From an uncultured Myxococcales bacterium (GTDB taxonomy: Bacteria > Myxococcota_A > UBA9042): a stretch of 6,519 bases of DNA. A program made the position numbers and the translations under genes. The first letter of the stretch is position 1. The number at the start of each line of letters is the position of its first letter. Positions 1-6,189 of the stretch are shown here, piece by piece. The stretch spans positions 1-6,519 of the forward strand of contig CALGHC010000245.1 of the NCBI GenBank assembly GCA_937915965.1. The letters run 5' to 3'. The notes under the pieces were generated by a model, which saw only the letters and a list, made by a program, of their open reading frames with translations, did not search any database and was not told where the DNA came from.

Positions 1-1692
1 GCCGCCGCGCCAGCGACAGCCGCAGCCAATGCGACCGTGGCCGCCGGTTCGGCCTGGGAGTGGATCAGCGCCGACTTCGCCCACGAGCTGATGACGACGG
101 GCAAGACGCTGCTCTTTGCGCTGCTCTTGCTGCTCGCTGGTTGGCTGATCGCACGGCTGCTCGCCTGGTTGGTCTTCTGGGCGCTGTGTCGCACCCGAAT
201 CGACGACGTGCTGGCCGACCGGCTGGGGATGCGTGTCCTCCTCGAGGGCAAGGCCGGCGAGCACCCGCTCGAGCGTCTGGTCTCGCGCGTCGTCTTCTAC
301 CTCACGATGCTGCTCGTCATCGTCGGCGTGCTCGAATACGCCGGTCTGACCCAAGCCGCGGGACCGATCCAGGGCTTCGTCGGCACCATCGTGCTGGCGC
401 TACCGCTGCTCGCCAAGGCGGTCGTCATCTTGATCGTCGCCTGGGTCATCGCGACCGTCCTGTGCAAGGTCATCACTGCCGCGCTGCAGGGTCTGGCTCT
501 CGATGAGCGCATCGCCCGGCTCGGCGGCGATGGCAGCGAGCCCGATGCGGAGGGTGAGCCCAAGTTCGCGCAGAGCGCCGGGCGCGTCGCCTTCTGGTTG
601 GTCCTCTTCGTCGGCCTCGCGGGCGCCGTTGAAGCCTTGCAGATCAGCGCGCTGGCGACGCCGCTGCGCAACGCCCTCGACCGGATCATCTCGCTGCTAC
701 CGGCGCTCGCGACCGCCGTGCTGATCCTCGCGGTCGGCTGGGTGCTGGGGCGAATCGCCTGGGCCGTAGTGCGCAACCTGCTCGAGGCAGCCGGCTTTGA
801 CCGTGTGGTCGCGCGATTGCGCCTTGGCAAGCTGTTCGCGACCCGCAGCGCCAGCGACGTCGCCGGCCTGGCGTTGATGGTCTTCATCATGCTGCACGCC
901 GCCATCGCAGCCTTTGACCAGCTCGGTCTCGACACCGTGGCGCGCCCGCTGACGTCCATGCTGGATCGCTTCTGGTCGATGCTGCCGGCGCTGGTCGTCT
1001 CGGCGGTCATCGTCGCCATCGGTGTCGTGCTCAGTCGCGTCGTTCGAGCCATCGTCGAGGGCTTCCTCGACCAGGTCGGCTTCGACGGTCTGCTGCAGCG
1101 CTTTGGGCTCGGCTTTGGCGCCATCGCTGGCGGCTCCGAAGAGGACGCTGCGAGCCCCGCCGCCACGGTCGGACGTCACCTGCGCTCGCCCCGCCAGCTC
1201 GTCGGCGGCGTCGTCCAGCTCGCGATTGTCCTGATCGCGGTCGCCCAGGCCCTCGACAACCTCGCGCTGGGCATCTGGGCCGGCATGATCCACAAGTTCC
1301 TCTCCTACCTCTTCTGGCACGTGCTTATCGCGCTGGTCATCGTCGCGGTGGGCTGGGTCATCGGCCGCTTGGTCGAGACCCTTCTGCTCGCCCGCAGTGG
1401 CGGCGACGAGCAGGGGCGCCGTTGGGTCGCGACCGCGGCGCGCTACGCGATCCTCATCTTTGCCATCACCATGGGCGTGCAGCAGCTCGAGATCGCGCCG
1501 ATGTTCGTGCTGGTCACCTTCGTCTTGCTGCTGGGATGTCTGTGCCTCGCCATCGCGTTGGCGGTCGGCTTGGGCTCTCGGGAGGTCGTCGCCGAGATCG
1601 TGCGCAAGCAGTACGACCAGGCGGTCGCGCGCTCCAAGAGCGCCGATGGCGGCGATTCGACCGTGTCCGACGGGGCGGGTGACGCGGAGTAG
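1..1692 (+). CDS. MscS-related TM-helix-repeat membrane protein without beta domain (5' partial)
   Basis: The frame is open from the left edge through an Ala/Pro/Thr-rich stretch into residue 1 of a possible GTG start at base 37. That GTG has no ribosome-binding site, so the gene probably begins outside the window. Numbering from the GTG (551 aa), about 11 hydrophobic segments are visible: roughly 24-50, 84-104, 117-142, 183-203, 216-245, 276-296, 315-340, 389-413, 425-450, 465-487 and 488-513. Several share the pattern 'hydrophobic run, GW(V/L)(I/L)xR', for example GWLIAR at 35-40, GWVLGR at 234-239 and GWVIGR at 439-444, typical of the conserved TM helix associated with MscS channels. The last helix leads into GLGSREVVAEIV (511-522), resembling the MscS pore-helix exit, but only a short polar tail follows, so the cytoplasmic beta domain is missing. 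It probably sits in the inner membrane as a channel-like or accessory protein. Gating is not demonstrated. The family call is fairly secure, the function is not. Confidence 0.8.
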   Translation, partial: AAAPATAAANATVAAGSAWEWISADFAHELMTTGKTLLFALLLLLAGWLIARLLAWLVFWALCRTRIDDVLADRLGMRVLLEGKAGEHPLERLVSRVVFYLTMLLVIVGVLEYAGLTQAAGPIQGFVGTIVLALPLLAKAVVILIVAWVIATVLCKVITAALQGLALDERIARLGGDGSEPDAEGEPKFAQSAGRVAFWLVLFVGLAGAVEALQISALATPLRNALDRIISLLPALATAVLILAVGWVLGRIAWAVVRNLLEAAGFDRVVARLRLGKLFATRSASDVAGLALMVFIMLHAAIAAFDQLGLDTVARPLTSMLDRFWSMLPALVVSAVIVAIGVVLSRVVRAIVEGFLDQVGFDGLLQRFGLGFGAIAGGSEEDAASPAATVGRHLRSPRQLVGGVVQLAIVLIAVAQALDNLALGIWAGMIHKFLSYLFWHVLIALVIVAVGWVIGRLVETLLLARSGGDEQGRRWVATAARYAILIFAITMGVQQLEIAPMFVLVTFVLLLGCLCLAIALAVGLGSREVVAEIVRKQYDQAVARSKSADGGDSTVSDGAGDAE

Positions 1693-1740
1693 ACCGCCAC
1701 CAGCCTTCGATCACCGGTCATCCTTGTCAGCGCCAAGCCC

Positions 1741-1759
1741 GCCGTGGTACACGCTTTTT
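1741..1759 (+). terminator. Possible weak intrinsic terminator after the membrane protein
   Basis: A short hairpin (GC, bulged C1743, GTG; loop GTA; CAC, GC) spans 1741-1754 and is followed directly by five T residues at 1755-1759. It lies 48 bases after the membrane-protein stop and before the next gene's ribosome-binding site. T runs are rare in this GC-rich sequence, which makes the placement notable. The stem has only five pairs and one bulge, so termination would be weak at best, and a chance structure is a real alternative. Confidence 0.3.
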
Positions 1760-1784
1760 GTGCCCACAGGTCCAGCCTACTCTT

Positions 1785-1790
1785 GGAGGA
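1785..1790 (+). promoter_or_regulatory. Ribosome-binding site of the lipoprotein gene
   Basis: GGAGGA lies 4 bases before ATG 1795 and 10 bases before a second in-frame ATG at 1801. It excludes the upstream GTG at 1744 as the start. The 1795 start is preferred because it supplies the Arg needed in the n-region of the signal peptide. Confidence 0.8.
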
Positions 1791-1794
1791 AACC

Positions 1795-2463
1795 ATGCGA
1801 ATGGTCCTGATTGCCGCCCTGCTGGTTGCGCCGGCGCTGTCCGGCTGCGCCAAGTACACGCTCGTCGAAGCCCGCGCGACCCGTGTGCCGACCACCGCGG
1901 TGGTCGGTCTGAGCGTCTGGGCGCCCGAGGCGCTCGGCAGCGGGCCGGCGATCCTCGAAGGCTACCTGACCGCCGCGCTGGTGGATCGCGGCTTCATCGT
2001 GCGGCCGCTGTCGCTCGAGGTGCTGGCGGGTCGGTCGTTGCTGCGCCGCGCGCTGCCGCAGAAACCGTATTCGGCCCGCCGCGCGCTGGCGCAGGGGCTC
2101 GCGGCTGGCGGCGAGCTCGAAGGGGATGACGCCCTCATCGCCCAAACCCTCAATGCGAACGAACTCGACGACGCCCGCGAGCGGCTTGCGGGCATGGTCA
2201 AGGTCGCCGCGGCGGTCCGCTCCGAGTGGAAGCTCGACGTGATGTTGGTCGTGCACCGCTTCGACACCTTCGGCTACGCCGTCTACGTCGTCGATCTGGC
2301 CAAGGAGCGGGTGATCCAGATGGTCGTCGTCTCTGGGACGCGCAAGGGCTTTCAGAAGGCGCTTGGCGAACCGCAAAAAGGCATCAGCGAGCTGGCAGAG
2401 GATGGCGACGTCAGCCGCATGGACCTGCTGAGGCTGGCAGACAACATCGCGCGCAAGCTGTAG
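1795..2463 (+). CDS. Predicted lipoprotein, weakly CsgG/LpoB-like fold
   Basis: This 222-aa protein starts with a lipoprotein signal peptide: Arg2, a hydrophobic core at 3-15, then the lipobox LSGC with Cys18 as the likely lipidated residue. Ala19 and Lys20 follow and do not form an inner-membrane retention signal, so outer-membrane anchoring is likely. The mature part begins with a beta-like stretch (33-43), then a helix and strand (LEGYLTAALVDRGFIVRPLS, 54-73), and later WKLDVMLVVHRF (145-156), YAVYVVDLAKERVIQMVVVS (161-180) and a closing helix ending LADNIARKL. That order (conserved helix, 'rgf.v' strand, 'adv...v' strand, 'v.lvd...' hairpin, terminal helix) recalls the CsgG/FlgO/LpoB-type periplasmic domain. 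The match is a fold-level impression, not a clear motif hit. The next gene follows after 11 bases, so the two are probably co-transcribed. Biological role unknown; it could assist an outer-membrane partner. Confidence 0.85.
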   Translation: MRMVLIAALLVAPALSGCAKYTLVEARATRVPTTAVVGLSVWAPEALGSGPAILEGYLTAALVDRGFIVRPLSLEVLAGRSLLRRALPQKPYSARRALAQGLAAGGELEGDDALIAQTLNANELDDARERLAGMVKVAAAVRSEWKLDVMLVVHRFDTFGYAVYVVDLAKERVIQMVVVSGTRKGFQKALGEPQKGISELAEDGDVSRMDLLRLADNIARKL

Positions 2464-2469
2464 GGGAGG
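2463..2469 (+). promoter_or_regulatory. Ribosome-binding site overlapping the lipoprotein stop codon
   Basis: GGGGAGG begins with the last base of the lipoprotein TAG stop and lies 5 bases before ATG 2475. It fixes that ATG as the start rather than the many upstream in-frame codons inside the preceding gene, and it suggests translational coupling of the two genes. Confidence 0.8.
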
Positions 2470-2474
2470 CCGAA

Positions 2475-3239
2475 ATGCGACTGGTCTACACCGCCGCCTG
2501 CGCGCTCGCCGCGATGGCCATCACAACCACACCAGACATCGCCAGCGCCCAGCGCGGCGGTGCGGCAGCCCCTGCCGAGGCCCAGCGACCGGTCGCTGCC
2601 GGCAAAGCGCGCTTGCGCTGGGGCGCACCGGCCGGGACAGCCGCTGGCGTGGGCCGCGTCGATCTCGACGATTCAGAGACGGAAGCAGGCAGCGCGTGGG
2701 CAGGTCGACCTCAAGGCCGCACCTGGCGCCTGCGCGCGACCGGGCGGGTGCTCGCGCTCACCGGGCCGTTCCACAGCCTGATTGGCTTTGAGACCGGCCT
2801 GCAGCTTGAGCTTGCCGGCGAACACGTCATCTCGCTGCTCGCGCGGGGCGCGTTTGGCGGCGATGACCAGGACGACGAGGACACGGACCTGGCCGGGGCA
2901 TCGCTCGGCTACGCATGGGAGCTGGAGCTGGTCCCGGAGGTCGTGCGCCTTGAGCTGGGCGGCTACGTCGGCTTCGACTACGCCGAGTGCCACAACTGGG
3001 GCAGCTCCTACAGCTACACAGGCAGCTACACAGGTTCGTCCTCCAGCTCGCAGACCCGCTGCGGCACCGCGACCATCCACGGCGACGACGACTCATCGCC
3101 TGAGGAGGTCTTCTTCGTGACCGCGGCGCCGACGATCCACATCGGCTACGCCGTCGCTTTCGTCACGTTGGGCCCCCAACTCAAGATCGGTTCGACGGTG
3201 GCGGCCGGCTTCGCCAGTGGCGTAACATTGCGGTTTTGA
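2475..3239 (+). CDS. Predicted outer-membrane beta-barrel protein, function unknown
   Basis: A 254-aa protein with a signal peptide (Arg2, hydrophobic 4-17, likely cleavage after ASA at 23-25). A low-complexity Ala/Gly/Pro linker covers about 26-60. From about 82 to the end, alternating polar/hydrophobic strand-like segments are separated by polar loops: 84-95, 101-114, 117-127, 139-152, 156-170, 212-221, 224-236 and 243-254. The last residue is Phe after GVTLR, matching the C-terminal signature of outer-membrane barrels recognised by BamA. Two loops stand out: an acidic one (DDQDDEDTD, 130-138) and a long Ser/Tyr/Gly-rich one (175-197) bounded by Cys172 and Cys196, which could form a disulfide. 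A DDDSSPEE cluster follows at 204-211. No recognised family can be named. It lies between a lipoprotein and a secreted fibre-like protein, so a role in anchoring or exporting that protein is possible but unproven. Confidence 0.8.
   Translation: MRLVYTAACALAAMAITTTPDIASAQRGGAAAPAEAQRPVAAGKARLRWGAPAGTAAGVGRVDLDDSETEAGSAWAGRPQGRTWRLRATGRVLALTGPFHSLIGFETGLQLELAGEHVISLLARGAFGGDDQDDEDTDLAGASLGYAWELELVPEVVRLELGGYVGFDYAECHNWGSSYSYTGSYTGSSSSSQTRCGTATIHGDDDSSPEEVFFVTAAPTIHIGYAVAFVTLGPQLKIGSTVAAGFASGVTLRF
3011..3034 (+). repeat. 12-bp perfect tandem duplication in the barrel gene
   Basis: Two adjacent identical copies of CAGCTACACAGG (3011-3022 and 3023-3034) lie within the barrel gene. In frame they encode Ser-Tyr-Thr-Gly twice in the loop between Cys172 and Cys196. 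Both copies use ACA for Thr, a codon otherwise uncommon in this GC-rich sequence. The unit length keeps the frame, so copy-number change would only alter loop length. Confidence 0.9.
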
Positions 3240-3280
3240 ACCGACACCTCCTGCGAAGCATCGCCGCTGGCTACATCCAC

Positions 3281-3285
3281 GGGAG
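3281..3285 (+). promoter_or_regulatory. Ribosome-binding site of the fibrinogen-like protein gene
   Basis: GGGAG lies 7 bases before ATG 3293. It decides for this ATG over the in-frame TTG at 3236, which overlaps the previous stop codon. The TTG has no ribosome-binding site and would put about 19 extra residues before the signal peptide. Confidence 0.65.
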
Positions 3286-3292
3286 TCCCACC

Positions 3293-5071
3293 ATGCGCCG
3301 TTTCTTCGGATCGTCCGCGAGCCGATCAGTCTGGCTCGTCTCGCTCGCTCTGTGCGCGTTTGCCGCGCCGTGTGCCGCTTTTGCGGCGGACGCGGCGACG
3401 CTGCCGGTGCACGGCGTGCTGCGCAACGCGGGCGGCGGCGCGGTTCCCGATGGCAGCTACGTCTTCGTCGTCTCGCTGTACGACCAACCACAGGCGGCAA
3501 AGCCGGTCTGGAAGGAGCTCAAGAACCAGGTCGCGGTCGCCAACGGCTTCTTCTCGCTGACGGCGGGCGCGGACGAGGCCCTCGACTCTGCGTTGCTGAC
3601 CGCCGGCGCGCCGCTGTGGATCGGCATCCAGGTCGGTGGTGGCGACGAGCTACCGCGGCTGGCGGTGGGCCCGGTGGCCCGCGCCTGGCACGCGACCAAC
3701 GCGTCGGGGCTAGCCTGTAGCGCGTGCGTCAAAGGTCCGATGATCGCTGCGGGCGCGGTCGGCAATGAACACGTCGCCTTTACCTATGCTGGCTCGAAGG
3801 ACAAGGGCGGCGCCGCCATCGAGGCAGAACACGCGGTCACCGCCGACAGCGCGACGACGGCGACGAAGGCCGACACCGCGACGAAGGCCGACACCGCGAC
3901 AAAGGCCGACACCGCGACAAAGGCCGACACCGCGACCCTCGCGGCGGTCGCCACCAAGGCAGACTTCGCCATCACGGCCGAGGAGCTGCAGTGCAGCGGC
4001 TGCGTCTCGCTTGAGCAGCTGTCACCGACCGCGATCGCGGCGTTTGTGCCGACCAAGGGCGGCACAGTCGATGGCAAGTTGACGGTCACCGGCGGCATCG
4101 ACCTCGCCGGCGCGATCCTGCATGGCGCCAACCTTCCTGTCGTCGACGTCGGCCAGACCACGTGTACGGCCAAGGAGGTCGGCCGCCTCGTCGTCGGTAG
4201 CGACGGCGCCGCGCTTTGGTTCTGCAACGGCATCAAGCTGCAGAAGATCAAGGTCTGCTCGGGCGACTGCAAGGTCGCCGGCAGCGTCGCATGCGGTCTG
4301 CCCCTCACCGACGACTGCGGCGACATCGGCGGCTGTCCGGGAACGGGAACCTACTGTGGCGCTGATCTGAGCTGCGATGGCAAAGCCTGCGTGGCGCAGC
4401 TGGGCACGGAATCGAACCCAGCGCCGTCATGCAAGGCGTTGATCACCGCGGCACCGGGCACCGCGAATGGGGTCTACTGGATCGACGCCGACGGCGTCGG
4501 CGGGCTCGGCGGCTACCAGCACTTCTGCGACATGATCACCGACGGTGGCGGCTGGACTCTGATCACCAGCACGCTGATCCCGTGGTCGGGCAACGGCGGC
4601 GGGGACACGGTGTGGCAGGTCGGTGCGCCGTACGCGGATCTCAAGTCGACCAAGGCAACGGGCAGCACCGTGCGGATCGCCAACGGCCAACCGTTCGCCT
4701 CGATCACCGACTTCCGCTTCTCGTGCCACACGTCGGCGGTGGCCGGCGGCTACGCCATCGACTGGATCTTCCACGTCGCCGACGGCGCCAACAAGCAGCA
4801 CCTCAGCGACATCTACGCCGACGGCAAGATCGCGACCTATGGCAACGGCAAGCTGACCCAATCCAACGGCAAGGTGCGCACCATCGGCTATGACAACGCC
4901 AGCTCGAAGGCCGACTGGGGCCTCGGTTCAAACGGCGGCGACAGCGTCTACTGGAGCCACGAAGCGTGGGGCCAGGTCGACTCGGCCGGCGGCCACTGCC
5001 AGGATCCGGGCACCGGCCACACGACGGCGACCCTCAAGGGCACGGGCATCTACCACATCTGGGTACGCTAG
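3293..5071 (+). CDS. Secreted modular fibre-like protein with C-terminal fibrinogen-like domain
   Basis: A 592-aa protein with a signal peptide (Arg2, Arg3; hydrophobic 13-30; likely cleavage after AFA at 29-31). Order of parts: a beta-sandwich-like N-domain (about 36-125, GVLRNAGGGAVPDGSYVF then GFFSLTAG), common in bacterial tail-fibre-like proteins; a CSACV motif (142-146); four TATKAD repeats (189-212); a second CSGCV motif (234-238); a fibre-type strand segment GGTVDGKLTVTGGIDLAG (256-273); GRLVVGSDGAALWFCNG (297-313); a stretch with ten Cys (291-366); and a fibrinogen-like domain (about 378-592) with Cys380, FCDM (411-414), DGGGWTLI (417-424), Cys478 and Cys569. The FCDM...GGGWT signature is typical of bacterial fibrinogen-related proteins, whose animal relatives bind sugars or acetylated ligands. 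Ligand binding here is inferred. It probably is a surface or released fibre with a recognition tip. It follows the barrel gene by 53 bases and may be in the same transcript. Confidence 0.9.
   Translation: MRRFFGSSASRSVWLVSLALCAFAAPCAAFAADAATLPVHGVLRNAGGGAVPDGSYVFVVSLYDQPQAAKPVWKELKNQVAVANGFFSLTAGADEALDSALLTAGAPLWIGIQVGGGDELPRLAVGPVARAWHATNASGLACSACVKGPMIAAGAVGNEHVAFTYAGSKDKGGAAIEAEHAVTADSATTATKADTATKADTATKADTATKADTATLAAVATKADFAITAEELQCSGCVSLEQLSPTAIAAFVPTKGGTVDGKLTVTGGIDLAGAILHGANLPVVDVGQTTCTAKEVGRLVVGSDGAALWFCNGIKLQKIKVCSGDCKVAGSVACGLPLTDDCGDIGGCPGTGTYCGADLSCDGKACVAQLGTESNPAPSCKALITAAPGTANGVYWIDADGVGGLGGYQHFCDMITDGGGWTLITSTLIPWSGNGGGDTVWQVGAPYADLKSTKATGSTVRIANGQPFASITDFRFSCHTSAVAGGYAIDWIFHVADGANKQHLSDIYADGKIATYGNGKLTQSNGKVRTIGYDNASSKADWGLGSNGGDSVYWSHEAWGQVDSAGGHCQDPGTGHTTATLKGTGIYHIWVR
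3857..3937 (+). repeat. 18-bp in-frame tandem repeat encoding TATKAD
   Basis: Four units lie at 3857-3874, 3875-3892, 3893-3910 and 3911-3928, followed by a partial half unit to 3937. Each encodes Thr-Ala-Thr-Lys-Ala-Asp. Units 1 and 2 use ACG for the second Thr and units 3 and 4 use ACA. Diverged relatives flank the array (TADSAT before it, ATKAD about six residues after it). The repeat probably forms an extended rod between the N-domain and the tip. Confidence 0.95.
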
Positions 5072-5086
5072 CGCCGCGGCTCGACG

Positions 5087-6109
5087 TTACTCGCCGGGTA
5101 CCAACAGCACCTTGCCGAAGTTGCGGCGCTCCTGGATGTAGCGGTGCGCGGCGGCGGCCTCGGCGAAGGGAAACGTACGGTCGACGACGGGAGAGAACGT
5201 CCCGTCGCTGACGAGCGCCATGATCTCGGCGAGCATCGCGCGCAGACGCGCCCCCTCGCCCCAGAGGTGCCCCAAGTTGACGCCAAAGACGCCGCGGTTG
5301 TCGTTCATCAGGCCGATGGGGCCAAAGCGCGGCATCGCCAGCAAGCCGCGGGCGGCGGCGATGAGATTGCGCCGCTGACCAGGAGCGAAACTTGAGACTC
5401 CGAAGAGAAAGAGGCGACCCAGCGGCGCGAGGCTGCGGTAGCTCCTGCGAAAAGAGGCGCCGCCGACGGCGTCGAGGGCGATATCGACGCCGCGCCCGCT
5501 GGTGATGCGCGCGACCTCGGCCTCGAAATCGTCCTTGGTGTAATCGATGCACTCGCTGACCCCAGCGGCGCGCAGTCGCTCGTGCTTGCCCGGGCTGGCG
5601 GTGCCGATCACCGTCGCGCCGCGCCACAGGCAGATCTGCAAGGCGGCCTGGCCGACCCCACCCGCCGCGGCGTGCACCAGGACGGTGTCGCCGGCCCGGA
5701 CGTTGCCGAGCTCGATGAGCATCAACCAGGCGGTCAGCCAGTTGACCGGGACGCTTGCGGCGGTCTCGAACGAGACGCTGTCGGCGAGCAGCGCGCACTG
5801 ATCGACAGCTACGACGACCTGGTCGCTGTAGCCGCCGAAGCGGGTGAGCACGGCGACGCGGTCGCCCTCGTGCAGGCCAGCGACTCCGGGGCCGAGGGCG
5901 TCGACGTGACCTGCGACCTCGTAGCCAACCACGCACGGCAAGGACGGCGCGTCGGGATACAGGCCCATGCGGGCGAGAATATCGGCGAAGTTGATGCCGG
6001 CGGCGGCGACGCGAACGCGCACCTCGCCAGCGCCGGGCTGGGGATCAGGGGCCTCACGCACTTCGAGCACGTCGGGGTCGCCCGCGCGGGCGATGAAGAC
6101 CTGGCGCAT
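5087..6109 (-). CDS. Zinc-independent medium-chain dehydrogenase / NADPH:quinone oxidoreductase-like
   Basis: A complete 340-aa cytosolic oxidoreductase of the medium-chain dehydrogenase/reductase superfamily, the usual length. The N-terminal GroES-like part holds GINFADILARMGLY (38-51), where zinc alcohol dehydrogenases carry a metal Cys, and GYEVAGHV (62-69); with no zinc ligands it fits the quinone oxidoreductase/VAT-1-like branch. The Rossmann part has the nucleotide loop AAAGGVG (147-153) after the VLVH strand, and DIALDAVGG (209-217). The end, NFGKVLLVPGE (330-340), is also family-typical, as is VNLGHLWGE (277-285). The AxxGGVG form usually goes with NADPH and reduction of quinones, enones or other activated double bonds, but the substrate cannot be read from sequence. 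The start is ATG at 6109, with AAGGA 9 bases upstream. It may be read with the glycine-rich gene, whose stop lies 80 bases upstream. It converges with the fibrinogen-like gene and shows no evident link to it. Confidence 0.92.
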   Translation of the reverse strand: MRQVFIARAGDPDVLEVREAPDPQPGAGEVRVRVAAAGINFADILARMGLYPDAPSLPCVVGYEVAGHVDALGPGVAGLHEGDRVAVLTRFGGYSDQVVVAVDQCALLADSVSFETAASVPVNWLTAWLMLIELGNVRAGDTVLVHAAAGGVGQAALQICLWRGATVIGTASPGKHERLRAAGVSECIDYTKDDFEAEVARITSGRGVDIALDAVGGASFRRSYRSLAPLGRLFLFGVSSFAPGQRRNLIAAARGLLAMPRFGPIGLMNDNRGVFGVNLGHLWGEGARLRAMLAEIMALVSDGTFSPVVDRTFPFAEAAAAHRYIQERRNFGKVLLVPGE

Positions 6110-6115
6110 GACTGT

Positions 6116-6155
6116 CTGTCCTTGGAGAAGGTGTTCAGTCCTTGGAGAAGGCGTT
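6116..6155 (-). repeat. 20-bp tandem duplication in the oxidoreductase leader
   Basis: Two adjacent 20-bp copies (6116-6135 and 6136-6155) agree at 18 of 20 positions. Each holds the dyad CCTT-N4-AAGG (6120-6131 and 6140-6151) and, on the minus strand, an AAGGA ribosome-binding-like sequence. The array is just upstream of the oxidoreductase start. Confidence 0.9.
6119..6123 (-). promoter_or_regulatory. Ribosome-binding site of the oxidoreductase
   Basis: AAGGA on the minus strand lies 9 bases before ATG 6109, which fits the conserved N-terminus MRQVFIARAG of the family. An identical AAGGA at 6139-6143 sits 20 bases further upstream in the second repeat copy and is too far away to serve this start. 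Confidence 0.65.
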
Positions 6156-6189
6156 GTGTGGTCGGGGCCGGACGCGATGTCGTGCCCGC

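Noticed and set aside
297..1320. Long minus-strand open frames (289 and 207 aa) opposite the membrane protein gene
   Set aside because: They are typical antisense shadows of a GC-rich gene: composition rich in Ser, Arg and Asp, no ribosome-binding site and no recognisable domain, whereas the plus frame has clear membrane helices.
1724..1753. Possible promoter: TTGTCA (1724-1729) with TACACG 18 bases on
   Set aside because: The -35 is good but the -10 matches TATAAT at only about three positions and falls in the hairpin. It is too weak to annotate, though a promoter for the cassette is expected in this gap.
1744..1794. GTG start extending the lipoprotein by 17 residues
   Set aside because: It lies inside the hairpin region without a ribosome-binding site and would spoil the lipoprotein signal; ATG 1795 sits behind GGAGGA.
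3236..3292. TTG start overlapping the barrel stop codon for the fibrinogen-like gene
   Set aside because: No ribosome-binding site precedes it, and it would add residues before a good signal peptide that starts at ATG 3293 behind GGGAG.
3857..3937. Short direct repeats as a CRISPR array
   Set aside because: The 18-bp units are contiguous with no spacers, lie in frame within a coding sequence and encode a regular hexapeptide.
3784..4326. 180-aa minus-strand frame with repeated hydrophobic VSAFVA units
   Set aside because: The repeats are only the antisense reading of the TATKAD array; no start signal or flanking features support a gene.
5034..5936. 300-aa minus-strand frame rich in Arg over the oxidoreductase
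   Set aside because: It is a frame-shifted shadow of the oxidoreductase, with very high Arg content and no family features; the 340-aa frame has all dehydrogenase motifs.
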